From the NCBI RefSeq assembly GCF_014805625.2, contig NW_023998414.1, forward strand, positions 21,422,590 through 21,486,589: a DNA stretch of 64,000 bases, written 5' to 3'. Below are positions 1 to 12,335 of the stretch, one piece after another. This DNA is from Glossina fuscipes. Lineage: Eukaryota; Arthropoda; Insecta; Diptera; Glossinidae. Below the pieces are notes generated by a model. It was not told the origin of the DNA and ran no database searches. It was given only the letters and a program-made list of their open reading frames with translations. Position 1 is the first letter of the stretch. Each line of letters begins with the position of its first letter. Made by a program: the position numbers and the translations under genes.

Positions 1-780
1 TATTTTTAATCAGCATCAAATTATAGTTTGTCCGTCTGCGTGTCTGTTCGTCTATGTAATGTCCATTATAAACATTCGCCTGGCCGCAAAACTCAAGTTA
101 TGGATTTCAAATTTGGTAGACACATTAGTTCTTGCATGCAGGTTGGTATTGAAATAAGCCAAATCAGTCCAAGGACAAGGCTATGGTACCTTTTAAAGTG
201 AGAGCATCTCCGTTGTTCAAAAAGAATAAAAAATTGGTTTTTTACTGATTACTCATAAACTATACTATAGCAGATAAATCTACAAAAATTTGAAAGTACG
301 TTCTATGGGTGATGCTGTAATGCCTTTACAAAAATGAAAAAGCTTGATCACGCCTACACAATATTACAATGACGGCAAAAGCAAGCTGTTTTTGCAAATT
401 CGGATTGCACCTAAGTAAGCCCATCTCTTCGTCCGTCTATCTGTCCATCTATACGCCGTAAACATTCTCCCCTTCACAAAAATTAAGAAATTACCTACAA
501 ATCCGCAAAAGTAACTGAAAATTACCTACAGCAATGAAAGGAGACGCCTACTACATCCACATATCTATGTCACAAAAACTGTGCACACTTTTGCTTTTCG
601 TGTTTTTTAATTGTTACTCATAAGACACAACACATACACCATAAAAATTTCCACTTTTATCTTAAAAAAAGAAAAAATTAATCACGCCTATCGAATATGA
701 TAGAGTATGAAAGTTTAGCCCTTTTCCTTTTTGTTTAGCCTTTTTTAGGATAACGGTAATGTGTGGGTCACTGCCCAATA
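1..780 (+). repeat. Degraded copy of dispersed repeat family B
   Basis: No gene is visible here. The stretch around 25-200 (a GTCCGTCTG tract, AAACATTCGCCTGGCCGCAA, then a line reading 'TTCTTGCATGCAGGTTGGTA') matches the body of the repeat at 54438-54714, which has the same order of motifs, and the end near 770-800 carries the same TAATTTTCTTACTTGTT terminus seen at 10980-10993. A second weaker body-like block sits at 420-600. I infer one or two nested, old family B copies; the left edge is outside the window. Mechanism of spread is unknown. Confidence 0.45.
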
Positions 781-3700
781 TAATTTTCTTACTTGTTAAC
801 ATTTCTTAACAAATATGGCACAAAAATAATAGTTTAGTTTATGAAGGAAATGCGAAAAATTTGGTTCGAAACGCACTATGCTTCGAATATCTCGGACAAT
901 ATAAAAGGTTCTTACAAAAAATAAGCTCTAGTATGGCCATAAAGTCTAATTTTCAAAATTTCAAGATGAAAAATAATCCAAGATAGTGTTTGGACTTCGC
1001 AAGTATATTCTTCGAACTTTTATCCATAAATGAGTTTTTATGAAAAATAAGTCTTTATAGGGAGCATATCCACATTTTTAGTATTTTAGAAGGATGAAGG
1101 ATAAAAAGAAAATTAGTTAACTTAATAACGAGGCGTGTTATTTGACGTTTTGATCGTCGTTTTCACCAAAATCAAACATTCAGTGAATGCCTAAGTTTTC
1201 ACCAGATAGCAATGCGTAATATTTTGTATCACATGACATAGATAGATCAAAAGTTGCTCAAGCGTATTAATATAGGATATTTGATAGTTGAATTTGCCTG
1301 ACAATAATATTTAACTTATTTTATTTCACAACATCGATATAAATGCTTGCGTTCAGGAGCTCTATAAGTTTAACGATAGAATCAATCATAAATTGTTTTG
1401 TTTTGTAAACAATATTTCTCTCAGTATTTTCTCTCAGTAATTTTCTATAAAAGCAAAAGAAAGATTTATTTATGAGCATTTGTGCATGAAATGAAAGTGC
1501 AATTTGCCATAAATGGCTTCTTGAAAATTGAAAGCGAGGAAAAATTGTTTCTCCTTTTTCTCTAAATTCCTATATACCATACACAGTTAGCAACTTTCAA
1601 ATGACTTTTAATTATTTTCATGATTAAAAACAAATGGGAATGGTTTCAATTGTGAGTAAAGCTTGATCTTGACATTACCATTTCCGTCACCTTTATTACA
1701 TTATATATTCAAATATGGAATTTTTGGATTTTTATTTCATCTCCTTAATATGTAAAAAACACTCCAATGCATAAAATGATTGAAAAGGAACAACGTGCAA
1801 TATGTACAAGGAGTGCAACGTGGCAGTTGTTAATCTTTACGGTTAATCTTGCCAACCTTGGTACACAAATGCAATCAAGCATTTTTACAGAAACATTTAC
1901 TTCTTTGAGAATTTTACCGTCAGATATATATGTTGGCCTGGTTATTACTATGGGAAAAATCAAAGATTTAAGTTGCAAAGTCGATAATCATCCGATATAT
2001 ATATATATATATTATAACTAATAATACGTACTGCAATGAGGCTGATAAAGAGATCCCCATTTTCTTCTACTCAAGTGTACTTCAATCATCTGATATTGTT
2101 CTCATTTTTGCCTTTTATATATATACACACTTCTTTTCTTATTTGTTCTTCACCCACCTTCTATAACCTACTAATATGCGATAAGGGTATATTAAGCTTG
2201 AGTACGTGTACGCTACGCTTAATAGGATTTAAGATCGGTGAACTTTTTTGTACTCTTCGTCAGATTCAGTAGAGGTAATACAGAAGAACCTAATGTAGCC
2301 TCACCTTTTACCATAAACATTGTCTGTTCGTTTGTCCATTTGCCATCTGCTCAATTTGCCGATCGTAATATTCGAGATATTTTTTAATGCTCTTTAATAT
2401 ACAAAAATGCGTTCGACGAAAGACGAACGCTTTTAATCGCCCTGTTTGAAAGGAGTGGCTTTCTTATTCCTAGCCTACTAAATAAATATGGGAAATTTTG
2501 TATGAGATGGATTTTTTGGTCCGTCTTCCCATATAAAGAAAGGACTAAAAGTTGAACTTTTTGTATTTTATAATGAAAATTCGTACCAAAACTAGTGCTA
2601 AATAGTGCTCAGCCAAGTCCAATCGACCCAATAAGGGCACAAGAATCTCATCCCATAAAAGGGCGCTCATGAAAAGTAAACTCTTTTCTTTAACACCGAG
2701 AAATAATTTTAATTTATGAGAGAAAACAGATGAAGAATTTTACTAAACGAAGCGATGTAGGGTATTCACTAATCAATCTTGCCGTACTACAACTTTTCAA
2801 CATGTTTATAATTAACTTAGTGTTTTACGTGTCTGGAAAATGGCGTAAATCAGTAGTATTTGCAAACTGCTAGACTCTTGTGACAGAAGTGTCTTACTTT
2901 TTCCCATTGCGCTGATGTTGTGCTCTTCTAGAATCTTTCCACACGATGTTTGATTTCAAATTTCACACTGTGCAACGATACGATTGGAAAAGTACAAATT
3001 AAGGGGACTTATCAGGTTGTACATTCGCTTATTGTATATGATGACTCTCTAAGCAAAATTATTTGGAGAAACAAGCTGCAATCGAACTGATTGTCACAAC
3101 GAACGGATGCCTTACCGAACGATGTCATCTGACGCACAAAAGCGAACGAGACGTTTATTTTCAGGAAGACAGCGTCACTTGGCAAATCTTTTCTTAAGAA
3201 ATCCTATGTAATGGCTTTGGACTAAAAATTTGTGGTGAACACACGATCCGCTTTAAACGAAAAAACGAAAACCTTTGATGTTCACTAGTTGGTTAACCTT
3301 TTTGTTTTTATTTTATTTTAGTTCTTTGCAGTTCCCATCGATTTCGTAAAAATTGTAAAATGTAGAGAGAAATGCATAGAGAAAATTTATAGCCTTTGCT
3401 CTTGAGTTATTATATATTAAAACTCACTACTTTCAACGGGATTAGTCAGGCGAAACAACAGCAATGTAAAGCAGAAATTAAAAATAAAATAAAAAGAAAC
3501 AACAACAATAATAATAAAAATTGCTTAACTTTATGATTCGTTTTGTTCGGTTATTTATAGGTAAGTGCTTCAATGGTTTCATTGATTGCCATATGACCTG
3601 TAAAACAATAGGATTGAATTATGCTTACAGTGAGCACTTCATTAGATGATCTTCCCCTCCTTATAAAATAAACTACACCCCTTAGGCGTAACGGTAGTAA

Positions 3701-4344
3701 ACCTAAGTGTTTAGGATAAATATGTGTATTCAAAAAAATCCAAATGTCATTTTCAAGTCCCCAAAATATATTATATCAAGCAACAATGTGAACCTGCGCA
3801 AGGTTTCCTTTAATAAATTCTCGAATAAATTTCTTTACGAAAAAGCTAGATTGTTGCGACAAACAAATGATCGATTTAGAAGATTTTGATATATCAAAAA
3901 ATTTTGTAAATCAAAACGGAAGTTCTCCTCTCACGGTACTCAAATAAATATGTTATTCATTGAGAATGTGTTTTGATATCTTTAGTGAGAGAAAACCCTG
4001 CTCGTCTTTAAAACTCATTTAAAAGAGATTTCACTGCTCATTGTACATAATATATCGATTTGTGTGTAAAGTGTTTTGTGCGCCTTTATGTAATATACAC
4101 TTGAAAAGCTAAGTAATTAACTGCGCAGCGTGCCGTTTTCATACTGCTTTAATGTAAATTAAAATCCAGGATCGTAATCTTTTTAACTGAAGTAACACTT
4201 ATTCGTTAAGGAATTTTGTTGATTTTCGTTTTATGTTTTCTTCATCAACAATGAAGCTTGTCACTGAGCTATTGTTCACGTGACGTAACGAGTTCATAAC
4301 GAGTTGGACCATACTCGCCTATAATATTTTGTTTTCGTTTCTTT

Positions 4345-4348
<4 letters not shown>
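781..4348. other. Gene-free AT-rich intergenic DNA
   Basis: Open frames here are short (under 85 codons), lack recognisable domains and are not bounded by plausible splice sites in a shared frame. The block 2290-2640 contains the GTCCATTTGCC tract and following motifs of family A, so it is probably an old family A fragment. An (AT)n run sits at about 1997-2012. I see nothing else. Confidence 0.5.

Positions 4349-4396
<48 letters not shown>
4349..4396. repeat. (TC)n microsatellite
   Basis: An almost pure TC dinucleotide run of about 46 bases, continuing into a CT-rich tail to about 4440. The short Ser/Leu-rich frame over it is a repeat artefact, not a gene. Confidence 0.95.
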
Positions 4397-4402
<6 letters not shown>

Positions 4403-7400
4403 CATCTATTCCTCTCTCATTCGCTCTCTGCCTCCCTTCCCGATCATTACAATCCTCATCAACACGTGTGTACCACGAACATATTACGTTCTTTGAACGT
4501 TCATGCCCACCATCGACGTAAGGCTGGACGTCTACAATTTTTCATTCTGAGTATATAGAATATAGAAAGACAGACATCATAACAAAGACATGGGGCTTCA
4601 TTTTTAAAACGAAGTACTTATAGCCTTCATGCTTCATTATCTAAAGAAGAAAGTTGACTTGGTTACATTTCGTTAATTTAATATCTGACACAATTTACTT
4701 CCATTGAAGTTACGATGTGCTTAAAAACGTACGCAGCTATGTAAACCTTGTGCAATAATGGATGGAACACTATATCATGTGTTGGTTTGACGTTAAAGTA
4801 TCAACAAAAGAATTTCATAACTTCAGTTTTTTATCTCTTTTGGCATAGTAACTTAATCATAACAATTTGAAACCCTATAGCAAGTCAAGACCGATAATTA
4901 AATACCCTACACAAATAATGTAAACCCAAAGTAATTTTTCACATGTTTTCCTCCTTAAAAACTATACCTTATACCTTTTTCTTATACAAACAGCTACTTT
5001 CATAAAGACTGTTGCAAACTTAACATAATCATATATCGGATCGTATGTCGGATCTGTACTTTGCACTAAGTTTCATCACAAAGCGTTAAAAAATTAGACT
5101 GTATTACCAGGTAAACATTTACGTTTCGTAAAAACTATCATAGGGGATGGAATGCGAAATATCGGCCAAAACATTTCAGGCAGAACAACAAGGTTATACG
5201 GAACAAGATTTTCATTGCAAATTACTGAACATTGGAGTTTATTGTCTTATAAAGGCTTATTTCTTGCAAAAATGTTTTATGAGAAAGGAGGGTCTCAAAG
5301 AAAAATACCTTCGTTCCATCCAACCTTGCCGCCTTCATTTAGAACAACAAAACAAAATGCCATTTTTTGCCGAATTTTGTCGAGAAAAATTATTCCACAC
5401 AACAACTTTCCCATATTAAGGGTAAGGGTAAAATTGATGCGATCCAATCCGGTTTTTCTTTAAGGCCTAAAATACAAAATTTAATGAAAATATTTTGAAA
5501 ATTGCAATTAAATGCAAAAGTACAAACACATGTCGGTGCTTAAATGAATTCTGAGTGGGATTTTGATTCGACTGGGGTAATGGAAGATGATCGCATCGTA
5601 ACTCTTTTCTTCTGATTGTTGCCAATAAGTGAACAAGCTAAATATATTCTGGTATCACAAGAGACGTAAGGTATAAAGCCAACAAACATGCAAACATATC
5701 GACCATAGAGTTTGACCGAGCAGAGTGCAGCATGCTGTACGCATTCAATATGATGTTGCACACATTGTCGTTGGCTGTCGTTCGACCGGCCAATACTGAA
5801 GCTATATGCAAAAGTTACTGTTAGTTTTTCGGTACATGAAGGATTAAATTTATAGCAGATTGTGTTTTTTTGCTTTTTTGTTTTTATTTTTTCTTATTTT
5901 TAACTTTTTATTGCTTGGCCGACAACAATTAAGGATTTCAATTAACTTTTTAACTCCATGAAATATAAATTATATGCTGCGCGCCAACTGAGAATTTATT
6001 AAATGCAGATGAGATATGGATTTTGAAAGCTGCGATGTAAATGTTAAAACACATAGAATTATTGCAAGCTTCTGAGTCTACGATATTTAAGTTGAATATA
6101 TTGAAAGCAATGAGCAGGCAAATAAAAAACTTTTTCATCCATTACTCTTAATATTTTCAATTTATGACCTCATTTTGTAAATTGTTACGTCTCGCATCAA
6201 ATGAATAACGTAAAGGCAATGCAAGTGATGATTTATGTCGAAATACCTAGTTTTCGCGCAAAATCGGTTCAATGCAAAACGCATCATCACACCCATCACT
6301 TAAATAAAAAAAGAAATAAACAAAAAAATTAAAGCCTTAATGAATAAATGTCTAAATAAGAGAAAAATCACTTTTAAAGGAATAAAGTGTGTGACATATT
6401 ACGAACAATATACAATCAATCCCCATTGAATACAGCTCGTATCTATGATGCTTGCTATAATCTTCGACTGCGTTTTAATAATGCTTTCAAGGCTATGATT
6501 TGATTAATCTTCGTCTAAAGGTGACTTTTGTAAAAGCCACACCGTCTTGCCTTATGGACTAACAAAATTTCCGACGCGGCAGAGGAGTCTTACGATCTTT
6601 CATAACACTATTTGTTTTTATCCGTACATAATAACTCGTTACTCAATAAGTTCATAGGATAACTATTGACGAATTCATTTCAATTTTTAAATAGTGTTGA
6701 TTTGCAAATGAATAAATTTTGACACATATTGTTCGAAGGCTTGTATACCATCTAAAAATCATATGGATTCATCAATAGTGCCGTCATCTACATGTCATCC
6801 TACGGACTTTATTGAGTATTGTCTTGAAAGCATCGTAGTATTAAGAGGGAATAGTTAACATTCTCCATTAAATTTTTCTTCGCCATATCTTAAAGCTCAC
6901 AAGTTTATCCTGTCAAAATGGCACGTTCAATTAAAACTTATATAAAATGAAAGCAATCTTCCAAAGGAGAAAAATCAAAAAATCGAAAAATAAAGAATCG
7001 CTGAAAACACCATTTGAAAATTCCCTATTTTCAATAATTTTAAGTAGTATTTGTTCCTGTTACTACGTTAAGCTTATCATTTTCCATCATTCTCTTCATC
7101 CGCACGTCATCTTTTACTGAAACGAAAAGCGGAAACTTTTAACAAATGAAAGTCTGTAAAAGAGTAGGCGTGACGCAAACATAATACAATCATCAATAAC
7201 TAGAAAGTTACGCAAAACTTTAAGAAGAGAAAATTTAAATCAATGTTGGCAGATATAGATATAACGTCGGTTGCATAAATATATATGTCAATCTGAATAT
7301 ACAAAGAAGTTCGAGCAGTCCTGGCCGAAATGCGTACATTCAGCCAGGGGACTTCTACGTCTTCAAAATTTTTACTTGATGTAAAATTTTTAAACTGTTT

Positions 7401-10400
7401 TTTTAAGTGGATGCCTGTTTTGCTCCTTACATTTCTACTGCTGAGTTTATAATTACATTTGCATTTTTCAGACATAAGATTCTAAATCCAATTCGCTGTG
7501 CCCATCTCACTCTTCAGCCGCCTGAATCGTCTGTTGGTTGTTCATTCGAATACATAGACTCTAATGTAAATCATGGAATCAACTCTCAAATAGCACTTAG
7601 GATCAACATTGTTTAATAACTAATAGTTTGGATAATATGAAGTGGAAATTGAATTTATTAATTATATTTAATTAACATTTAAATAATAAAGCGTCGATTA
7701 ATGATGAACGAAGCTCCAAGCGCGGAATACTAAAGTAAAAAGTGTTAAATAAATTGATATCTCGCCCTAAGACAAATTAAACTTTTCTTGCTGGCAATTG
7801 CGATTGCGTGCATTAAACAACAACAAGTTCACATAACCTCACTTCCAACATCTATTGAGACTACCTAATAAAAATCATCAAAGTGTTTACATAAAACGCG
7901 GGGAGCAATCAAATTGAAATGGAATGACGAGATTTAATGCCCAATCAAATTCTTAAAACACCAAAGGTTAACATTTATTAGGCGACATGTGCCCTCTAAT
8001 AAAAGATTCTTTCAATTGTTCGATATGCACCGACGCAATCATGCAAATCAAGATCAGCTTTCCGAAATGAATTTTTATGATGACTATCTTGATTTTCAGA
8101 TAAACACGCTCATGAATCATATAATGTATGCGTATTGTGAGCTTTCCAACCACCTTGTATTTCTATTCTGTGTTTATGTTCTCTAAGAACATGGATAACA
8201 AAATTTAACGAAATGTTGACACATAAATCATTCATTTTGGATATCATAAGAAACGTCGTAGAGAACTAAAATTGAACGAGATAAGAACTATAGTCTGTTT
8301 ATGTAGAATCCCATAATATCCGGAATTTAAGTTTCCTTACATCAATCCTTATTAGATTTAAGTCCACTGCACGAACTTTCAGAATGTAATACAAATATTA
8401 TCTACTCACGGATAGCTTGATTATATTTTGAGGATTATCGCAATTCTCGCTTACTTGCTATACCATGCAAATTCTTTTGCAAATTTGTAGGCGATACTAC
8501 AAAGTTGGGCGAACGGGCATGCTTACATATAATCCGATTTTGAAAGTGCGGCTTGATTGTGCATGATTATAGAGGCATTAAAAAGCAGTCAACTAGACGT
8601 TTTCCCACAGCCCATAGAATATACGTGCAAATTTTTAATATATATATCTGTTGTAGTTTGTGACTGATGAATAGTAAAACAATTTTGTATTCCTTTGGAA
8701 AAACAGATGTTTTCGCAGTTTACGTAGTGTTGAAGACGCGTCCTTCAATCGATTCGGGCCTGCGTGCAAAAGTATCCAATCTTTCTGCTAAATTTGAAAC
8801 CGATAGCCGATAGATTTTTTCCTGCGAGGCAAATATTCACAGTAGACATCAGACAATCAGACAGATGAACATGCATAAATCGATTCAGAATTTGATGCTA
8901 ATCAAGGATAAAGCTTCCTTTTCATCTTTCGGTGATGTTTATATATAATATATGAATACAAAATTTGGAATTTCTACCTCAGTGTTCTCTTTCATTTCAA
9001 TATCGGCCAGAAAAACAATTGAACGAACGTGTACGCTTGAAATGACAAAATTAAAATATCTCTCCTTTATTTTTTTTTTTTTTGGTGAAAAAACATGGAT
9101 TTTAAGTCGGTATTATTACAGAAAATATCTTAACAATATCGTTGATTTAATTCTTCGTTTTTTGTCCTTTAACAAGATATAAGAAAACACATAAACAAAA
9201 CGTATAAATAAATGAATAATGAAACGATATGTAAATAAAAACACATTTCCTTTCGTTTTACGTATTCGTCGCGAACAGGACTAAGAATTATCTCACCCGC
9301 TATAGTATACAAGTAAACGGATACAATTTTAAGTAAATTGTATATGTAAAGCATTCAATCAGGTTAAAAATAAAATGAAAAGAAAAGGACAAAAAGAATG
9401 TATTCGAATGTGGAATGCGTACAATGCCGCTGTGGTGAGATATGGCAACAGCATATCCGTTGATGTCAACATATATAGGCATTAATATCTTCTTATTTAC
9501 TCGAGTCAATTTTTTCAACTTTTTCTTCTTAATTATACGATAAAGTAAAATGAATTATAATGCACATCAAAACCTAAGTTTACGTCAAAATTTCGGATAA
9601 AAAGAGCAAAAAGGTATTTCGGAAGGACACAAACGACTAAACCATCGTTTTTAATTAGAAAATTTGTACAAGCTCACATATCCCATTACCATACATTTTT
9701 ACGAAAAATTAATACGAAGAACGAAAGTAAAGGTAAATAAACAAATGATTAGGAAAGTATGAAGGAACGAAATCTTGGACCTCCATAGCAGCTTAATTGC
9801 TTTGGAAAGATGTCTGCAAGCAGACGATTTCTGCTAATGCCAATACCATCTTCATTGGAGTTCTCAAGCCCGAAAATTTATCAGACAATCTGTTAGATGT
9901 CACTGAGACTCGGTTGAGTTACCACGGTTCCGAAATTCAGCTTCGTGATTAGCCAACTCGAGAAGGCCAATGTAGCCAATGGAATTGTAAACAAAGAAAA
10001 CTTTATTAAATTTTGTATTCAGAATGGTGCACACATGCACTACTCATTCAACATGTGTGCGTGTCAACAAACATTCTTTGCTAATCAAAAATATTTCTGA
10101 TGACCAAGACTTACTTACTTACAATGTCAAATACCTAAAGCATCACTATGCAGTTCGTTTAAAATGGAAATTTAGATAGCCGCCGATGACTATGATTTTT
10201 GAATAACGTTTAGCGTCACCTTCTATCTCTCTTATCTTTATGAAATCAAGAGTGTTAACAAGACACATGAGAAGGACATGAATGTAAAAAGAAAAGACAT
10301 AACGTAAACTGATACTACGGTGTTCTGACGCGCATGCCGCAAATAGTTTAAATGATCTTGAGAGCGTTTTAAGATTTTTAAGATTTAAATAACTATAGAT

Positions 10401-10570
10401 GAGGGCACTTTGTGCATGATTAAATATTAACGAAATAATGGAAAAAACTTTATAATAAAAAGTTGAGTTGCGCTTGTCTCATATGTGTGCTTTTTCTCTT
10501 GCTCTACATATTTCCTTTTTATTTTCTGGGTTATTTGTACTGCTTTTAATGGACCGACGTTGAATGCATG
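4397..10570. other. Gene-free AT-rich intergenic DNA
   Basis: No coding region can be supported on either strand. A reverse-oriented terminus like that of family A (TATCACAAG...GTAAGGTATAAA) lies at about 5650-5685. The rest is AT-rich unique-looking DNA with short homopolymers; no tRNA, rRNA or long inverted repeat was seen. Confidence 0.45.
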
Positions 10571-10995
10571 TATTATCCCCATCACCGAAGAGTGAGAGGT
10601 ATATTCATTTTGTCAAAACGTTTGCAATGCACAGAAGAAAGCAGCAGAGATCCCACAAATTGTATATGTTCTTCATCACCATCAAATTCTAAATCGATTT
10701 AAGGATGTCGGCCTGTCGGCATGTCCATCTGTCCGTCAGCGCGACTGCGCAGTATTTGTGATAAACATTCTCCCGCAAAAGTATTTGGAAGGGACCTAAA
10801 CTGTTCACAGGACGCGCTCACAACGCCCATATGCCTTTGGGACAACAATTTTTATTTTGAAAAAATCAGCTGCGCCCACTGCATATTATAGAGCATGAAA
10901 ATATATTTCATTTCCTGTTTTCGTCTTTTTTAGGAAAACAGTGTAGGCTATAAAAGATTCGGCCACGACCGAATGTAATTTTCTTACTTGTTTTT
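10571..10995 (+). repeat. Dispersed repeat family B, near-complete copy
   Basis: The left end CCATCACCGAAGAGTGAG and the following TATTCATTTTGTCAAAACG match the copy at 54438-54714. The body holds TAAATCGATTTAAGGATGTC, a GTCCATCTGTCCGTC tract and AAACATTCTCCCGCAAAAGT. The right end is TTCGGCCACGACCGAATG then TAATTTTCTTACTTGTT. The GGCCACGACC block sits in a short palindrome (ATTCGG...CCGAAT). No coding capacity is seen, so it is non-autonomous. Class is uncertain: no clear terminal inverted repeats or target duplications could be fixed by eye. Confidence 0.7.
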
Positions 10996-11934
10996 AAGTT
11001 TAATTGATAAATACAAACAAAAAGAGCGAAATACAGCACATTAAACAGTTGCCTCTTCTGATGCTCAACAGTTCGGTCATACGATTTTTTTGTTTGCTAT
11101 CAGTATAAACATGACAATCTACAGCAATCAGATATTACCACAAACATTACCTTTTTTATACCGGATTTCTACACAAGGAACGAGCTTGAAATTTTTATGG
11201 CGGTTGCCCTGTACAGCCCGATAAAAATACTGACTTTAAATTATTAAGCGACGCCTAAATCGGGGCATTAAGCAAACCCCGCTGTCATGGTTTGAAATTA
11301 AGAAACAAAAACCGAAACACTAATTAAACCGTGAAGGCCAGTAATATTTTCACATTGGAATTGAATAATTTGATATGATAATTGCAAACATATTTACCTA
11401 CACTGTTGCGTGCTAATCAAGAAAACGTAGTAGTGAGAAAGACACAAAAGTTAATGGTTTCCTGCGAGAGTTTCTCTTATTGATAGCCAACAAGAAACGT
11501 GCCTTACGTTAATCGAATATTTATGCAGCATGGCAATGCGCATTGAAAATACTATAAGCTTTATATGCAGGGTACGTTCCTAAAAAAAGCCAGTAAAACC
11601 TATTCAACGCGACAATCCACTTTCAAAGCTATCTTACTTGATTTCTACGCTCTAGTTGTCCAATTGTCCTGCATCATGCGTAGGGTGTCAACGAAGGATG
11701 CACCTTTCTATAACCAATAAGTGGCTTCGTTCGAATGTGCTATCTTGAAAGGATCCTCAACTTGTCCGTTATATATATTGTTATGGTCACGTATGGTTTG
11801 TGCAAAGAAAAAGGTAAATTTTCAAATTTCGTGGGCTCCGTGCATTTGATATTCGAATTTTTTGTATTTTTTTTTTTTTTTTTTGTTGACACACATGCCC
11901 CCTAATATCAGACATTTTGCATTTTTATTTCGTT

Positions 11935-12335
11935 TTTGACAAATAAAAAAGTTAGACGTGCTTTAGTGCGCTTGGCGATTTTTTGCTATCGGAAAAAAAC
12001 GAACCAAAGAATTGGTATTAAATTTTGTGTAAGCAAAAAAAAAAAAAGACCAAGTTTGTAGTTTACACAAGCTCTTCACAGAATGCCAAAAAGGTGTTAA
12101 TGACGGTGTCCGTCGTTTTTTCGCCAAAAGCAACACCGTAGTCATGCGTCAGCTACCATTTTCACCGAACTCTGCCGTCTGCGACTTTTTCCTGTTTACA
12201 AAAGTGAAAAACCCATGCAATGACGAAGTTTTGCAAGGATTCAGGGAACAAAGATCACATCCCTGAAAGGTAAATATATCAGAAATGCTTCGACGACTGG
12301 AAAGGGGCTTATTTTAAAGGAGTAAAATAGATATT
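11935..12335 (+). pseudogene. Mariner-type transposase remnant (internally deleted)
   Basis: Near the left end a frame reads QRIGIKFCVS, like the start of the mariner helix-turn-helix region. At 12150-12245 a frame reads LPFSPNSAVCDFFLFTKVKN, which corresponds to the mariner PYSPDLAPCDFFLFPKLK signature containing the third catalytic Asp. A shifted frame at about 12278-12330 reads QKCFDDWKGAYFKGVK and then stops, like the C-terminal 'FEDWKKRW..YFEGD' end of the family. Stops, frame changes and the much shortened middle (a few hundred bases instead of about 1 kb) show that it is dead. Domain identity is inference from motif memory. Confidence 0.55.

Noticed and set aside
4343..4558. Ser/Leu repeat protein
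   Set aside because: Pure translation of a (TC)n microsatellite.
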